Counted from the first letter of the stretch, positions 32,101 through 41,039 are shown. The stretch: DNA of 64,000 nucleotides from Nocardia asteroides (GCF_900637185.1 NZ_LR134352.1:3648001-3712000), one strand, 5' to 3'. Notes: generated by a model not told the origin, from the sequence alone. Numbers and translations: made by a program.

Positions 32101-33359
32101 ATCTGGCGGACATCGGAGGTGAGTCGGTCGGCGGTGTCCTGTTCGAGTCGCGTCCGGTCCCCGCGAATCTGCATCGTGGCCAGCGCCGCGACATTCACGA
32201 CGAGGAGAACGACCATCAATAGCACGCCGACCGCGAGCGGATTGATCTTCGAGCGTGTCTGCGCGATCGCCGCGGCGAGGTCGGACGCGCCGGTGATGCG
32301 GTCGCCGAATCCGTGCGGCGCGGTCCCGGCGATGTCGTCGCGATACTCGGCGGCGACCACAACCCGCAGCTCGGGGCGATGTGCCGCCGCGGCGTCGATC
32401 TTCTGCTGGTAGCCGCCAACCTTCGTGAGCTGTGTGCCGTCGAGTCCCGCTGTGACGGCGCACCGGCGGTCGAGGGTGTGCCAGCGCAATCTGCTCAGGT
32501 GCATGGTACGTAGCCATCGGCGCCGCGGATCGAGATCGTCGAGGGCCACGGCGGCGGCGGCCGAGGCGGAATCGCCGACCAGTTTGTTGGCCGGTCCGGC
32601 CTTCGTAGCGACCGACCAGACCACGCACGACCCGCGGGCAGCGAGAGCGGTAGTCCCCCAGGCCTTCTGGAGGCCCGCGAGGAATTCGTCGGCGATCTGC
32701 GCGAAGCTCATGACCGCCGGATCGGGGTGGAGCCCGCTCGGGCCCGCGCGCAGCACCGTGAATGTCAGGGTGCCGACCGCTGCTGCCGCGCCGTCGCTGC
32801 CGCGCAACAGCAGCACCGGTACGGCGGTGGTCCGGACGGTGCGTGGGCGACGGGACGCGAGCTCCAGCGCCGTGAGCACCGTGTAGCCGGTCGCGGACTC
32901 TTCCTCCGTCGCGTTGAGGTACTGGATCACCGCGCCCAGCCGATGAACCACCGCGCCGGATCCCGTGCTGGTGAGCAGGTGGTGGCCGATCGACTGGATG
33001 CCGGTGGAACGCAGTCCCGCGCGGTCCGCGTGGTGCAGGAAGGTCGTTGTCGCCTGCTCGACCCCGGATGCTCCGGTCAAGGCGCGGGCGAGGTCCGACA
33101 GCGCCAGCGCTGCGGAGAAATCCGGACCGTCGTCGATGGTCAGCACATCGGGCAGGCGACGCAGCCAGGTCGTCCCCGAGCGATAGCGCAGGATTCGATG
33201 GTCGGCGCCCCCCGGCTCGAGGAGCCGGCTGGTAGCCGCGGCCCCAGCGTCGACGGCGGACTTGCACTCCTTCAGCCACTGCTGATCGGCGCCGGTGAGG
33301 CTGGTGAGCCGCGTCCGGTCGTCGCCGATCGGGTCGGGATCGGCCAAATTGTCGGGCAA
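29193..33359 (-). CDS. Lon-like protease domain - TM - WD40 propeller membrane protein (copy B)
   Basis: 1388 aa. Residues 18-370 form the conserved N-terminal module: TGADQQWL, GPSGLHPDPAVMSF, then VGDSASAAAAVAL with Ser264 and TKVGGYQQKIDAA with Lys320. GDSAS and VGG-x3-KI-x-AA are the catalytic signatures of archaeal-type LonB peptidases. There is no AAA domain. One TM lies at about 374-395, and the basic residues before it suggest a cytosolic N-terminus. About 900 residues of WD40 repeats follow (for example VSAVEFEPDGHRVVSAGHDG), enough for two or three propellers outside the cell. The start appears to be TTG at 33359, 8 nt after the upstream stop and without a ribosome site, so it is probably coupled. 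Confidence 0.8.
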   Translation of the reverse strand: MPDNLADPDPIGDDRTRLTSLTGADQQWLKECKSAVDAGAAATSRLLEPGGADHRILRYRSGTTWLRRLPDVLTIDDGPDFSAALALSDLARALTGASGVEQATTTFLHHADRAGLRSTGIQSIGHHLLTSTGSGAVVHRLGAVIQYLNATEEESATGYTVLTALELASRRPRTVRTTAVPVLLLRGSDGAAAAVGTLTFTVLRAGPSGLHPDPAVMSFAQIADEFLAGLQKAWGTTALAARGSCVVWSVATKAGPANKLVGDSASAAAAVALDDLDPRRRWLRTMHLSRLRWHTLDRRCAVTAGLDGTQLTKVGGYQQKIDAAAAHRPELRVVVAAEYRDDIAGTAPHGFGDRITGASDLAAAIAQTRSKINPLAVGVLLMVVLLVVNVAALATMQIRGDRTRLEQDTADRLTSDVRQILRGVQAGGVERAIQLMLAAEAIRPGQDPGALSDTLVGLRGVVTAEPTRIRAVAATREGSHVAFATETGIRFRDMRSGAARWIGFDGRPPADALDLDSTGAVAATAHLDGAVRLWNTADGTLARELRTGPARSVALEDNGRRAVVGGADGSVTVWSVADGSAAAPPVTPHVGVVSAVEFEPDGHRVVSAGHDGAVWRTQIDSATPVLLAPAGPKKVDSLAVSADGRHIAIGSEADFVLLWDVSRAVPEGRMLLGHDGPVLTVQFDAATASVVSGGWDATIRRWDIESGSALGNPLVGHGGAVHGLAMAAGRVLTGGEDGTLRQWDLGAQAPSGTEMQPVDRAFRGIAFSHDGSLAAAGGWDGRVALWRMSDRLPIGPRTSVTHVGPTTAVVFDKSDAVIVSGGTDGDIRLWDSPTGDSLGVLVATENAVRALAIDAANSTVASAHDDGTVRLTDLATRTVRHTVTAHRSAVTALAFDATGTRLVSGSADGTIRRWDAVTGVAAGPEIHADFATDPEVFAVVVHPDGTVFTGGRDGRIRLWRNAEAAGEWTGHAGPVFGLALTNDHSELVSGGRDSTVRLWRIATGAQNGDSFTDFGRRWNELLYPVNNVAVHPDGRIAAARDAHVNLGYPKDRFWSGGLDVSTRSWDVTFDRTGTRLLSSAHYGTIHVYDVATRKLLHDKRGHTGIVFGTATSDDGRLLASTGADGTVRIWSAGDDPNPLRTIEVPARPAMTDPTFDRTGSTVLAVGIDGHLRAWDVSSGNPLFDIAVSDQPVTQLVVSPDREIVVSAGKDGVVRIHETRSGRTIGTFPPVGTVINTVNFANSGKLLAVAGADHRVRILDVATRKQIRVSEDGHRNEITDVAFSADDQLVITGGHDGEVRLWNAADLRQVGPPLPGGGARAAQTLAVDKDGTHVAVGYDEGGIRLWPLPAAWAATACALVTRSMTRAQWREFVSPAIEYRPTCPGKPTE

Positions 33360-33367
33360 CGGGGGGT

Positions 33368-33952
33368 TCAGTGCTGGCCCTCGCTGTCATTCTGGGTCAG
33401 GCCGGTGACAATCGCGGCCCGTAGCGGGCTGTCCGGCGGCAACATAAGCGCCAGATTCCGCCACGCGTTGAGCCCGGGGCCGGCGGCCGCCACCGAACGG
33501 GGAACCAGATCCAGATCCGCCGGTGTCAGATCACCCAGCGCCAACCGTCGCGAGGTCGAGCCCGCCGGGTCGACCGGGAGACCGCGCACGGCGAGCTGGG
33601 CCGTCACTATTTGCCCGTCGTTGTAGAGCACCACCAACCAGGGGACGGCATCGGCTGGTACGTAGCAGACGAGATCACCGGTGGCGGCCGATCGTTGGTC
33701 CTGCGGTGTCACCGTCAACGTCGTGACCCCGTCCTGACCTGCCTCGAGCCGGAAACGCACCCCGGACTCCGGGTGCACCACCTCGACGCCATGTCGACGG
33801 GGTTCGCTCCCGCTCGCCGCGAACAACTGCGACGAAGCTGTGGTGATCGGGGTCCGGGAGTCCGGCGGATCCTCCTCGTGGAGGACGGCGAGCAGGATTT
33901 CGAACAGTTCTCGCTGCCTGCCCTGTTGTGCGTTGTCAGTCATCGTCGTCAC
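33368..33952 (-). CDS. Accessory protein of the sigma-like/Lon-WD40 cassette, copy B
   Basis: 194 aa, soluble. Its beta-rich core WLVVLYNDGQIVTAQLAV and C-terminal LNAWRNLALMLPPDSPLRAA match copy A at 18246-18896. Residues 1-60 are less conserved. ATG at 33952 (or 33943) overlaps the end of the sigma-like gene by 9-17 nt, and its stop is 8 nt before the Lon-WD40 start, so the three genes are one transcript. It is a candidate regulator of the sigma-like protein or substrate of the Lon-like domain; both are inferences from gene order. Confidence 0.72.
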   Translation of the reverse strand: MTTMTDNAQQGRQRELFEILLAVLHEEDPPDSRTPITTASSQLFAASGSEPRRHGVEVVHPESGVRFRLEAGQDGVTTLTVTPQDQRSAATGDLVCYVPADAVPWLVVLYNDGQIVTAQLAVRGLPVDPAGSTSRRLALGDLTPADLDLVPRSVAAAGPGLNAWRNLALMLPPDSPLRAAIVTGLTQNDSEGQH

Positions 33953-34697
33953 CCAGCCATCTCCTCAGTACGTCTCTCATGATCGTCTTGATGTACTCCT
34001 GAATTCGCTGCACCATCGACTCGTCGAGCCCGACCAGCTCGGCGATCTCGCGTCGGGATCGATGACTGTCCATATCCCAGACGTAGTCCGGAATCGGCAT
34101 CCACGCGTCGAACACCGCGCGGTCTCTGGCATCGCGCAACCGCGGTGGAACCTCGCGGCGCAGCTGGTCGCGCAGCGGAATCCAGTCCTGCTGTGCGGTG
34201 TCCGTGTGCTCGCCGTACAGGTGTTCGGCGCTCTCGGGCAGGTAGGTCGTCCTCGGCTTTCGCCGCTGCTCCTCGGATTTGTTCACCGAAGGCGGCCCGT
34301 CGACCTTCCGCAGTTCCTCGAACACCCGCTGACGAGTGGCGACGCCGAGGTATGCCCGCCACGCGCCGTCCGCGCGCATCCGGTTTGGCAGTCGCTGTTC
34401 GATCCGGGCCATCACCTCGTGCGAGATGTCGCCGGCATCGAGCAGTCGCAGACTGCGCCCGAGGTCACGGAGCGACTTCGCGGCCTGGTCGGTCGCATGG
34501 TGGAGCATGGACCTGTAGAACCAGTGCCGCGACGCCCGATCCGCCTGCATTCGATCCTTCGACGTCGGACGGAAGATCCACTCCCGCACCGCGGGTTGGT
34601 CCGGCTCCGGTACCTCCATCATCGGTCGGCGCTGCCATTTGGCGAACGGGTGATCATCGGTGGGGGTGCCGTCACCGGGCGGCCGCTCCATGGCCAT
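33936..34697 (-). CDS. Sigma-70-like (ECF-type) protein, copy B
   Basis: 253 aa. AGDISHEVMARIEQRLP followed by WRAYLGVATRQRVFEELRKV has the region 2 layout of ECF sigma factors. RREIAELVGLDESMVQRIQE near the C-terminus is a region 4-like helix-turn-helix. The first 90 residues are additional. ATG at 34697 follows TAGGAGATTCG. It is the first gene of the cassette B operon. Its overall arrangement is the same as copy A at 18893, but the two sequences are quite divergent, which points to an old duplication or separate acquisition. Confidence 0.75.
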   Translation of the reverse strand: MAMERPPGDGTPTDDHPFAKWQRRPMMEVPEPDQPAVREWIFRPTSKDRMQADRASRHWFYRSMLHHATDQAAKSLRDLGRSLRLLDAGDISHEVMARIEQRLPNRMRADGAWRAYLGVATRQRVFEELRKVDGPPSVNKSEEQRRKPRTTYLPESAEHLYGEHTDTAQQDWIPLRDQLRREVPPRLRDARDRAVFDAWMPIPDYVWDMDSHRSRREIAELVGLDESMVQRIQEYIKTIMRDVLRRWLGDDDD

Positions 34698-34879
34698 CGA
34701 ATCTCCTATCGTGCAGGGTATTCGAGTCGGGCGCGCCGTCTTTCGCGGAGATTCGCCGACTCCAACTCACAGATGCGGAATCACGCGAATCCGGTTCGCG
34801 GACCAGCGCGCCTGCGCGGGCGGCGTAGGGTGAATACGATTTCGGCACAGTGTGTTCGAGGGAGAGGAACCGCGCGGCC

Positions 34880-35677
34880 ATGGGTGGACGGTGGTGGGGG
34901 ACAGCGGTCGCTGTCGGCGTGCTGATCGGCGGGGCGATACCCGGGTCGGCGGTTGCGGAACCCGGTGATCAGGGCTGTGTCCGCAGTTCCGTGCCGGTGG
35001 TGATTCTGGCCGGTGGCGGCCTGTCCGGCGGTGCGCAGGCGTTCGAACCGCTGCGGGCGGCGCTGGCCGGCGCCGGTCGATGTGCCTATTACGTGCCGTA
35101 CGGGGTGGTCGCGGATGTGAACGGGGTGCGGTCGGTGGCTGACTCCGCGCGGGAGATCGCGCCTGTGCTGGACCGGATCAGGGCCACAACCGGCAGCGAC
35201 CGAGTCGACATCGTGGCCCATTCGCTCGGTGCGTTGGTGACCCACTACTACGCCAAGTTTCTCGGCGGCGCCCGGCAGCTGGCGCACGTCGCGTTGATCG
35301 CACCGGTGAGCAAGGGAACCGAGCTCGGCGAACTGGTGCCCGGTGGGGTCAGCGGACTGGATCGCGAGCTGCCGGGCAGCCGAGTCGTCGTGGCGGGAGT
35401 GACCGCGCCCATTCCCTCGCTGCGCGATGTCGTCGTCGGCTCGGACGTGCTCGAGGATCTGCACCGGGGCGGGCTCACCCAACCAGGGGTGCGGTACTGC
35501 GTGCTGGCCAGTCGCGGCGAGGTGTGGAACACGCCAATCGAGACGGCGCAATTCATCGACGAGCCGGGCGTCACAAATCAGGTCTTCGAAGACGTCTTTC
35601 CCGGAGTCGAGTCCGATCACAACGACATGGTGCTGCGCGCGGAGACCGTGTCGTGGCTCGAGGGTTGTCTCGGATGA
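34880..35677 (+). CDS. Secreted alpha/beta-hydrolase (lipase EstA/LipA-like)
   Basis: 265 aa. A signal peptide ends near GSAVA (about residue 26). The nucleophile elbow AHSLGAL gives the catalytic Ser. The Asp and His are expected in the C-terminal third (ESDHNDMVL contains a fitting His). Cysteines in the mature part could form disulphides. ATG at 34880 has GAGAGGAACC upstream. The stop overlaps the start of a second secreted esterase (ATGA), so the two are co-expressed. The substrate could be a triglyceride or cell-envelope lipid; this is not determined. Confidence 0.78.
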   Translation: MGGRWWGTAVAVGVLIGGAIPGSAVAEPGDQGCVRSSVPVVILAGGGLSGGAQAFEPLRAALAGAGRCAYYVPYGVVADVNGVRSVADSAREIAPVLDRIRATTGSDRVDIVAHSLGALVTHYYAKFLGGARQLAHVALIAPVSKGTELGELVPGGVSGLDRELPGSRVVVAGVTAPIPSLRDVVVGSDVLEDLHRGGLTQPGVRYCVLASRGEVWNTPIETAQFIDEPGVTNQVFEDVFPGVESDHNDMVLRAETVSWLEGCLG

Positions 35678-36834
35678 CCCTTCATCGAAGTGTCAGGCAG
35701 CGCGCAGCCGCCCTGTGCGCGCTCATGCTGGCCGTGGTCGCGCCCGTGACCGTGACTCCGGCGCGGGCGTCGGCGGCACCGGGTGCCGTGATCGCGGTGC
35801 TACCACAGGCCGCCGGATTTCACGGTGCGGCCGTGAGCAGCATCGTCGAATACTGGACGACCGGGACGGACGGCTCGCCGCAACCGGCCAGCGGCGTCAT
35901 GTACGAGCCGATCGGTGCTCCACCACCGGGAGGCAGGCCGGTTGCGGTGTATCTGCACGGCACCGCCGGCCTGGGTAGCGGCTGCAGCCCGCAGTCGAAT
36001 CCCGCCGAGTACGTGACCGAGTTGGGCGAACGGATGGAAGACGGATCCATCGGATATCTGCTCACCCAAGGCTTCGTGGTGATCGCCCCCGACTTCCTCG
36101 GCCTCGGGCGATTCGACACCGGGCCGCATCCCTACCTGAACATCGACACCGAGGTCACCGCGACGACGGATCTGCTCCGGGCAGCACACACCTTGCGTGC
36201 CGACCTCTCGCCTCGATGGTTCACCCTCGGCACGTCGCAAGGTGGGCAGGTCGCGCTGGCGGTCGGACGGCACCATCGAAGCCATGTCCCCGAGCTCGAC
36301 TACCGCGGGTCGGTGGCCCTGGATCCCGAATCCGATGTCGAGCACCTGCTGCCGCTGATCGGACCGGGCATCCCGATCGTGCCGGACCTGAAGCTGGGGG
36401 CGGGTTTCTTGTCGACGCTGCTCGCGGGGTTGCGGAAGGCTCGCCCCGATGCAGATGTGGACAGCTACCTGACCGAGCACGGTCGTGCGCTGCTCGACGA
36501 CATCGCGGCCGACTGCATCATGACGATCGCCGACAAGACCGAGCGGGCAGCCGCCGAACACGAACTCTTCGCGCGCAGGCTCGACGGTGAACCGCTGCGG
36601 ACGATCCTCGACGGCTATATGGCGGTACCGACCAGCGGGTATACCGAGCCGATCCTGCTCATGGTCAATACCCTCGACACGGTGGTGCCGTCGCCCCTGC
36701 ACGCCAAGCTGGCCCGCGATCTCACCGCGCATCACGTGGACGTGGAAGTGGTTGTCGGACACGATCTGCACTGCGTGGTCAACGAACCGATGAACAACGC
36801 CTACAGCGCCTTCGTGGAACGAGTTCGGTCGTGA
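35674..36834 (+). CDS. Secreted lipase/esterase (LIP-type secretory lipase)
   Basis: 386 aa. A signal peptide ends near ARASA (about residue 34). The oxyanion region VAVYLHGTAG, the nucleophile elbow GTSQGGQVAL, MVNTLDTVVPS with the acid and VGHDLHCVV with the catalytic His make a complete triad of the secretory lipase family found in mycolata. ATG overlaps the upstream stop. Its TGA abuts the convergent stop of the Lon-WD40 copy C gene (TGATCA), so no terminator separates them. Confidence 0.82.
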   Translation: MTLHRSVRQRAAALCALMLAVVAPVTVTPARASAAPGAVIAVLPQAAGFHGAAVSSIVEYWTTGTDGSPQPASGVMYEPIGAPPPGGRPVAVYLHGTAGLGSGCSPQSNPAEYVTELGERMEDGSIGYLLTQGFVVIAPDFLGLGRFDTGPHPYLNIDTEVTATTDLLRAAHTLRADLSPRWFTLGTSQGGQVALAVGRHHRSHVPELDYRGSVALDPESDVEHLLPLIGPGIPIVPDLKLGAGFLSTLLAGLRKARPDADVDSYLTEHGRALLDDIAADCIMTIADKTERAAAEHELFARRLDGEPLRTILDGYMAVPTSGYTEPILLMVNTLDTVVPSPLHAKLARDLTAHHVDVEVVVGHDLHCVVNEPMNNAYSAFVERVRS

Positions 36835-39800
36835 TCAGGCCGGGCAGGTCGAAACGAACGGCCTGCCCGGCAGCACCCGCGCCCATTCCTGCTCGGTGAT
36901 CGGTGCTGTTCCACTCGCGCAGATATCGCGGGCGATGGCGTCGGCATCGATATGCCACCGCCGGAGGGTGCCGTCGGCAGCGGACTCGGCGAGGACCTCA
37001 CCATGATCGGCGAAGGCGATCATGGTGCGCTTCCAATGGGTCAGTCCGCGGTGCAGGTCGACGTCCAGTCGCGGCCGATCGGGGTCGTTGAGGTCCCAGA
37101 TCCGGACGACGTCGAGTGAACCCGGCGCGGCGAGCTTCGTCCCGGCGGCGTCGAAGGCCACGGTTCCCGTCAGCGTGTCGGGCCCGAGGGGGAGATCCAG
37201 CCGCCTGGGTCGGCCGGGTTCGGCGATGTCGTACAGTTCGACGCCACCGAGCCCCCCGACAGCGAGCCGGTTCCCGGCGATCGCGAGCGCCATCAGATAG
37301 CCGCCGTAGCGGTCGAGCTGTATCTCGGCGACGGGCTCCGCCGGGTCGCCCCTGTTGTAGACAGCGACGCGGCCGTTCACATAGCTGCCCACCGCGAACT
37401 GCCTGCCGTCCGCGCTGAACGCGAGAGACCCCGCGAGGGGAACACCCACCGATGCGCGAGCCACTCGTACAGGCGGGCCCGACACATCCCAGAACGTGAT
37501 CGACTGCTGTAGCCAATGCTGTACCGCGAGAGTGCCTTCCGGCGTGAAGAGCACACCGTCTTGATCTACATCGGTGGCATCGAGCTCGCCCAGCTTTCTG
37601 GGGGCTCGGGGACCGGTGATGTCCCACACCACCAGGTCACGTTCGTTGATCTCCACAGCCCGTCGGCCATCCGGGGAAATAGCGACCCTGCCCAGCAGTC
37701 CAGGCGGGTCACCGTGTCGGCTGTCCGCGAAAGGATCGACGGGGCGGCGTGCGATGGTTCGCAGTGCGGGAAACAACGCGTCGGGCTGCGTGGATGCCGG
37801 AGCGTCGATGCGATCCTGAGGGAGTCGGAAGAGAGTGAGTGTTCCCGTGCGCAGAGGCGCTCCGGAGACCTCGAATACGTGGATTCCATGGTCGATGCTA
37901 CTCGTGACGACCGAGCGTCCCGATCGCAGGAATCGTGCTCGGACAACCCATTCGGCGGGGAAGGTGGCCGCCGTTTCGCGCTCGTGGACGTCGAGTAGGC
38001 GAACTGTCGAATCACCCCCGACCACAACGACGTCCGCACCGTCCGGGCTGGATGCCACATCGAAGTACTGGTTCTCGACATCGGTGAGTCCGGGTAGCGG
38101 CGTTGGCGCTGCCGGATTCGTGAAATCCCAACGCAGCACGTGGCCTGGGTTCATGCCGACCGTCAGTGTCGAGCCGTCGGCACTGAATTCGGCCGACCGG
38201 GCCTCACGGTCCTCCCCGCCGCTGATCAGTTCGGTGTGGAACGGCTCTCCGCTGGGAAAATCCATTGTCCGCCATGCAATCAACTCTGATGACCAGTGAA
38301 AGGTGTTCATGGAGAAGGTCGGTACCGCTGCCGCGAGCATCTGGTTTGTGAGCGTGACACTGATTTGCGTGGCACCCGCAAAGGCGCGGTGCAATACCTG
38401 CATCGGCTGTTGCAGTCCAGCGGCGAGATCCCACACGGCCAGCGTGGCATGGGACTGTGCGGTGAGGTCGGCCGGATCCGGCATCTGCTGGCCGCTCACC
38501 GCGACATAGCGTCCGTCCGGGCTGAACGCCGCAGACCACGAACGCCCGCCACTCAGATCGAGTGTGGCAGCGTGGCGTGGTGATCCGCGATCGGCGATAT
38601 TCCAGATCGTCGTACGCGTCGCACCCGCGACCGCGAGCAGGCGCTGATCACTGCTGAGTGCCAGCCCGGTCACTGCTCCGCTTCCGGTATCGAATCGCGG
38701 CCACCGGGTCAGGCCGGCATCGGTGACCCCGGCGAGCTCGATCGTGCCGTCGACTTCGCCGATCGCGATGAGGTCGCCGTGATGTGTCGTCGCCAGCCGC
38801 GGCGCGTCGGTGATGAAATCCAGTCTCCGATCCAATCCGAACCTTGTTGTCACCCGCAGCGGCGCATTCGCGGCGCTGCTGTCGATGAGCGCTGCGCGCG
38901 CCTCGGCTGTCGGGCGGGTGCGATACGCCGCCAGCGCCAGTTGCTGAGCAAGCGCCGGGTCGGTGACCATGTGTTGACGAGCGGTGTTGGCATACAGTCG
39001 GGAGCTCAGTTCGGCACGGACCACGGAGTTCTCGATCCGTTGCTGTACTACGGCGGTGAGGCCACCGGTCATCAGGACGAGGACCGCGACGATGGCCGCG
39101 ATCGACGACCACAGCGCGAGGTTGGGGCGCGTGCGGGTGCGGGCGATCGCTTCCTCGACCGTGTCCGCCGAGTCGATTCGGTCGAGCAAGCGCGGCGGTG
39201 CGGCACTGGTCGCGTCCGTCACGCCGGCCGCCGCGACGACGACCCGGAGAGAATGCTGGTCCGCCGCTTTCAGCTTCCCCGCGTATCCGCCGACTTTCGT
39301 GAGGGTGTGGTCGTTCAGGCCTGCCGTGACCGCGCAGGCCGGGTCGAGGCGGCGCGGCCGGAGCCGGCGCGCCCATCGCAGGCGGGGCGCTAGATCGTCC
39401 AGCGCGACAGCGATTGCCGCGCCGAGCGACTCGCCGTTGATGTCATTGGCGGGTGCGCCGAGTTCTGTAGTCACCGACCACAGCACGCACGCGTCGGTGG
39501 TAGCCAGCGTGCTCACCTGCCAGGCATCGGCGAGACTGGCCGTGAACGCGGAGTCCGCCTGCAGAAAACCCATGCGCGCCGGATCCGGATGCAGACCGCT
39601 CGGGCCGCCCGCAACTTCGATGAGTCGCAGCAGGCCGACTCGGCCGCTTCCATAGGCATCGACGAAGAGCACGTTGGTCTCGGCGGTGCGCAGCGTCGGC
39701 GGGCGCTGTCCCGCCAGTTCCGAGGCGGCAAGAATGGCGAAGCCGCGGGCCGTCCGATCACCTCGACCGAGCAGGTGGAGCACCAAGGCGCCGAGATGGC

Positions 39801-40224
39801 CGGACCCGCTGGTCAACGGGGTGCCGGCGGGGAGGAGCTGGGTGCCCACGGAATTGAGGCCCGCCCGCTCGGCGTGATCGAGAAAGGTCGCCGCCGCGGT
39901 ATCGGCCGGGCGTGATCCGGTCAAGGCGCCGGCGAGTTCGGCAAAAGCGATGGCAGCGGAGAAGTCCGCGGTCGCTCGCAATCCCTCCGCGTCGGGGTAT
40001 TCCGCTTCCTCGGCGAGCAGGTCCTCTTCGTCGCGCTGTCCTTTCCACCGCGCGAGCGAGCTACGGGCAAGCACGGTGGTCTCCGGGCGGGCGGCAAGCA
40101 GGGCACGCGTAGCCTCTGGGCCGTCGGCCACCGCGGCGCGGCACACGCGTAGCCAGATTTGATCCGCACCGGTCAGCCTATTCAGCAGCAATTCGTCGGC
40201 GCGATCGGTCGCGGCTGATGTCAT
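36835..40224 (-). CDS. Lon-like protease domain - TM - WD40 propeller membrane protein (copy C)
   Basis: 1129 aa. Residues 16-365 are the same module as copies A and B: TGADQIWL, GPSGLHPDPARMGFLQAD, NDINGESLGAAIAVAL (Ser266) and TKVGGYAGKLKAA (Lys317). The helix TVEEAIARTR follows, as in Lon after the catalytic Lys. A TM lies at about 371-391, with several Arg before it and few after (N-terminus inside). About 700 residues of WD40 repeats then end in the family tail WARVLPGRPFVSTCP. ATG at 40224 follows GAGGCGAC. It is closer to copy A in the N-terminal module than to B. No sigma-like gene is adjacent, although upstream DNA (40225-41039) looks decayed. Confidence 0.8.
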   Translation of the reverse strand: MTSAATDRADELLLNRLTGADQIWLRVCRAAVADGPEATRALLAARPETTVLARSSLARWKGQRDEEDLLAEEAEYPDAEGLRATADFSAAIAFAELAGALTGSRPADTAAATFLDHAERAGLNSVGTQLLPAGTPLTSGSGHLGALVLHLLGRGDRTARGFAILAASELAGQRPPTLRTAETNVLFVDAYGSGRVGLLRLIEVAGGPSGLHPDPARMGFLQADSAFTASLADAWQVSTLATTDACVLWSVTTELGAPANDINGESLGAAIAVALDDLAPRLRWARRLRPRRLDPACAVTAGLNDHTLTKVGGYAGKLKAADQHSLRVVVAAAGVTDATSAAPPRLLDRIDSADTVEEAIARTRTRPNLALWSSIAAIVAVLVLMTGGLTAVVQQRIENSVVRAELSSRLYANTARQHMVTDPALAQQLALAAYRTRPTAEARAALIDSSAANAPLRVTTRFGLDRRLDFITDAPRLATTHHGDLIAIGEVDGTIELAGVTDAGLTRWPRFDTGSGAVTGLALSSDQRLLAVAGATRTTIWNIADRGSPRHAATLDLSGGRSWSAAFSPDGRYVAVSGQQMPDPADLTAQSHATLAVWDLAAGLQQPMQVLHRAFAGATQISVTLTNQMLAAAVPTFSMNTFHWSSELIAWRTMDFPSGEPFHTELISGGEDREARSAEFSADGSTLTVGMNPGHVLRWDFTNPAAPTPLPGLTDVENQYFDVASSPDGADVVVVGGDSTVRLLDVHERETAATFPAEWVVRARFLRSGRSVVTSSIDHGIHVFEVSGAPLRTGTLTLFRLPQDRIDAPASTQPDALFPALRTIARRPVDPFADSRHGDPPGLLGRVAISPDGRRAVEINERDLVVWDITGPRAPRKLGELDATDVDQDGVLFTPEGTLAVQHWLQQSITFWDVSGPPVRVARASVGVPLAGSLAFSADGRQFAVGSYVNGRVAVYNRGDPAEPVAEIQLDRYGGYLMALAIAGNRLAVGGLGGVELYDIAEPGRPRRLDLPLGPDTLTGTVAFDAAGTKLAAPGSLDVVRIWDLNDPDRPRLDVDLHRGLTHWKRTMIAFADHGEVLAESAADGTLRRWHIDADAIARDICASGTAPITEQEWARVLPGRPFVSTCPA

Positions 40225-41039
40225 GTCGCCTCATCCCCATCCCGCTGCACGCTTTCGCGGACAATTGTCCTGAGCACGAATCAGATTCGGAGGGCACGTC
40301 ACGTCGATGTGCAGCGGATGCCGATGCTACGTGGTGACGGCGGATGGCGTTACGCCGAGACGCCGCACACCGGTGGGTCCTGATGGCGATCGTCGGTCGG
40401 TGGTCCGGTCATAGGTGCCAGGCTCATCTCGTCACGCACTCGCGTGGCCCGAAGGCCGCCGGCCGCGCTGTACTCGAACCACTCGATGCCCGTGACCAGG
40501 CGCTGACATCCCCCGGACTTCGCGCCAGTGCCGGGCTGGTGCGGTACGTCCTACCTCGACTAATCGATGCGCCAGCGCATGTCCAGCGCTATCGCACCGG
40601 CTCCTCAAGATCAGCGTTTCACGCCGGTAGCCGAATGCAGGCCTTCGCTGTGACCCTTCGGGGCGATGTCGCAGGAAACAGCGCCGGTGGCGCAGTGTGG
40701 TAGCGGCGAATTCGAGGAAACGCGCTCGCTGGTCGGCGCCGAGGTCGAGCCACATCGCCCGAACCTGCTCGCTGCGAGCGGCGGTGAGCAGATCGTGGCT
40801 CGGCCGTAGTGCCGGGAAGGCGACTTCGGCGGAGTGTGCTGACGGCGCGGGCACGCACCCGCCTGGTACTCACCGCCGCGGGCACGCTCGTGGGAAGGAG
40901 CACTTGGCGGTGCACGTGAATGTCCCATTCACCGATTCGGTGAGCTTTCGAACCGTGGGATGTCAATGATGGGGGCTACCCTCGACCGTTGTCGTACCCT
41001 CGTCTACGGTGCGAGTTGGCGTTTCTCTTGGGGTGGGTA
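40225..41039. other. Gene-poor stretch, possibly decayed coding DNA
   Basis: About 815 bp. On the minus strand, a frame at 40740-40810 reads LRPSHDLLTAARSEQVRAMW, and downstream (40380-40560) a different frame reads VTGIEWFEYSAAGGLRATRV. Both look protein-like but are out of register with each other, as in a frameshifted remnant. I cannot identify the parent gene. It lies directly upstream of copy C. Confidence 0.4.

Noticed and set aside
29300..33000. Internal DNA repeats in the Lon-WD40 genes considered as mobile or satellite repeats
   Set aside because: They follow the 40-residue period of WD40 blades and vary strongly between units.
29193..40224. Lon-WD40 proteins called as STAND/NACHT NTPases, the usual partners of WD40 repeats
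   Set aside because: No Walker A or Walker B motif is present in the N-terminal module of any of the three copies.
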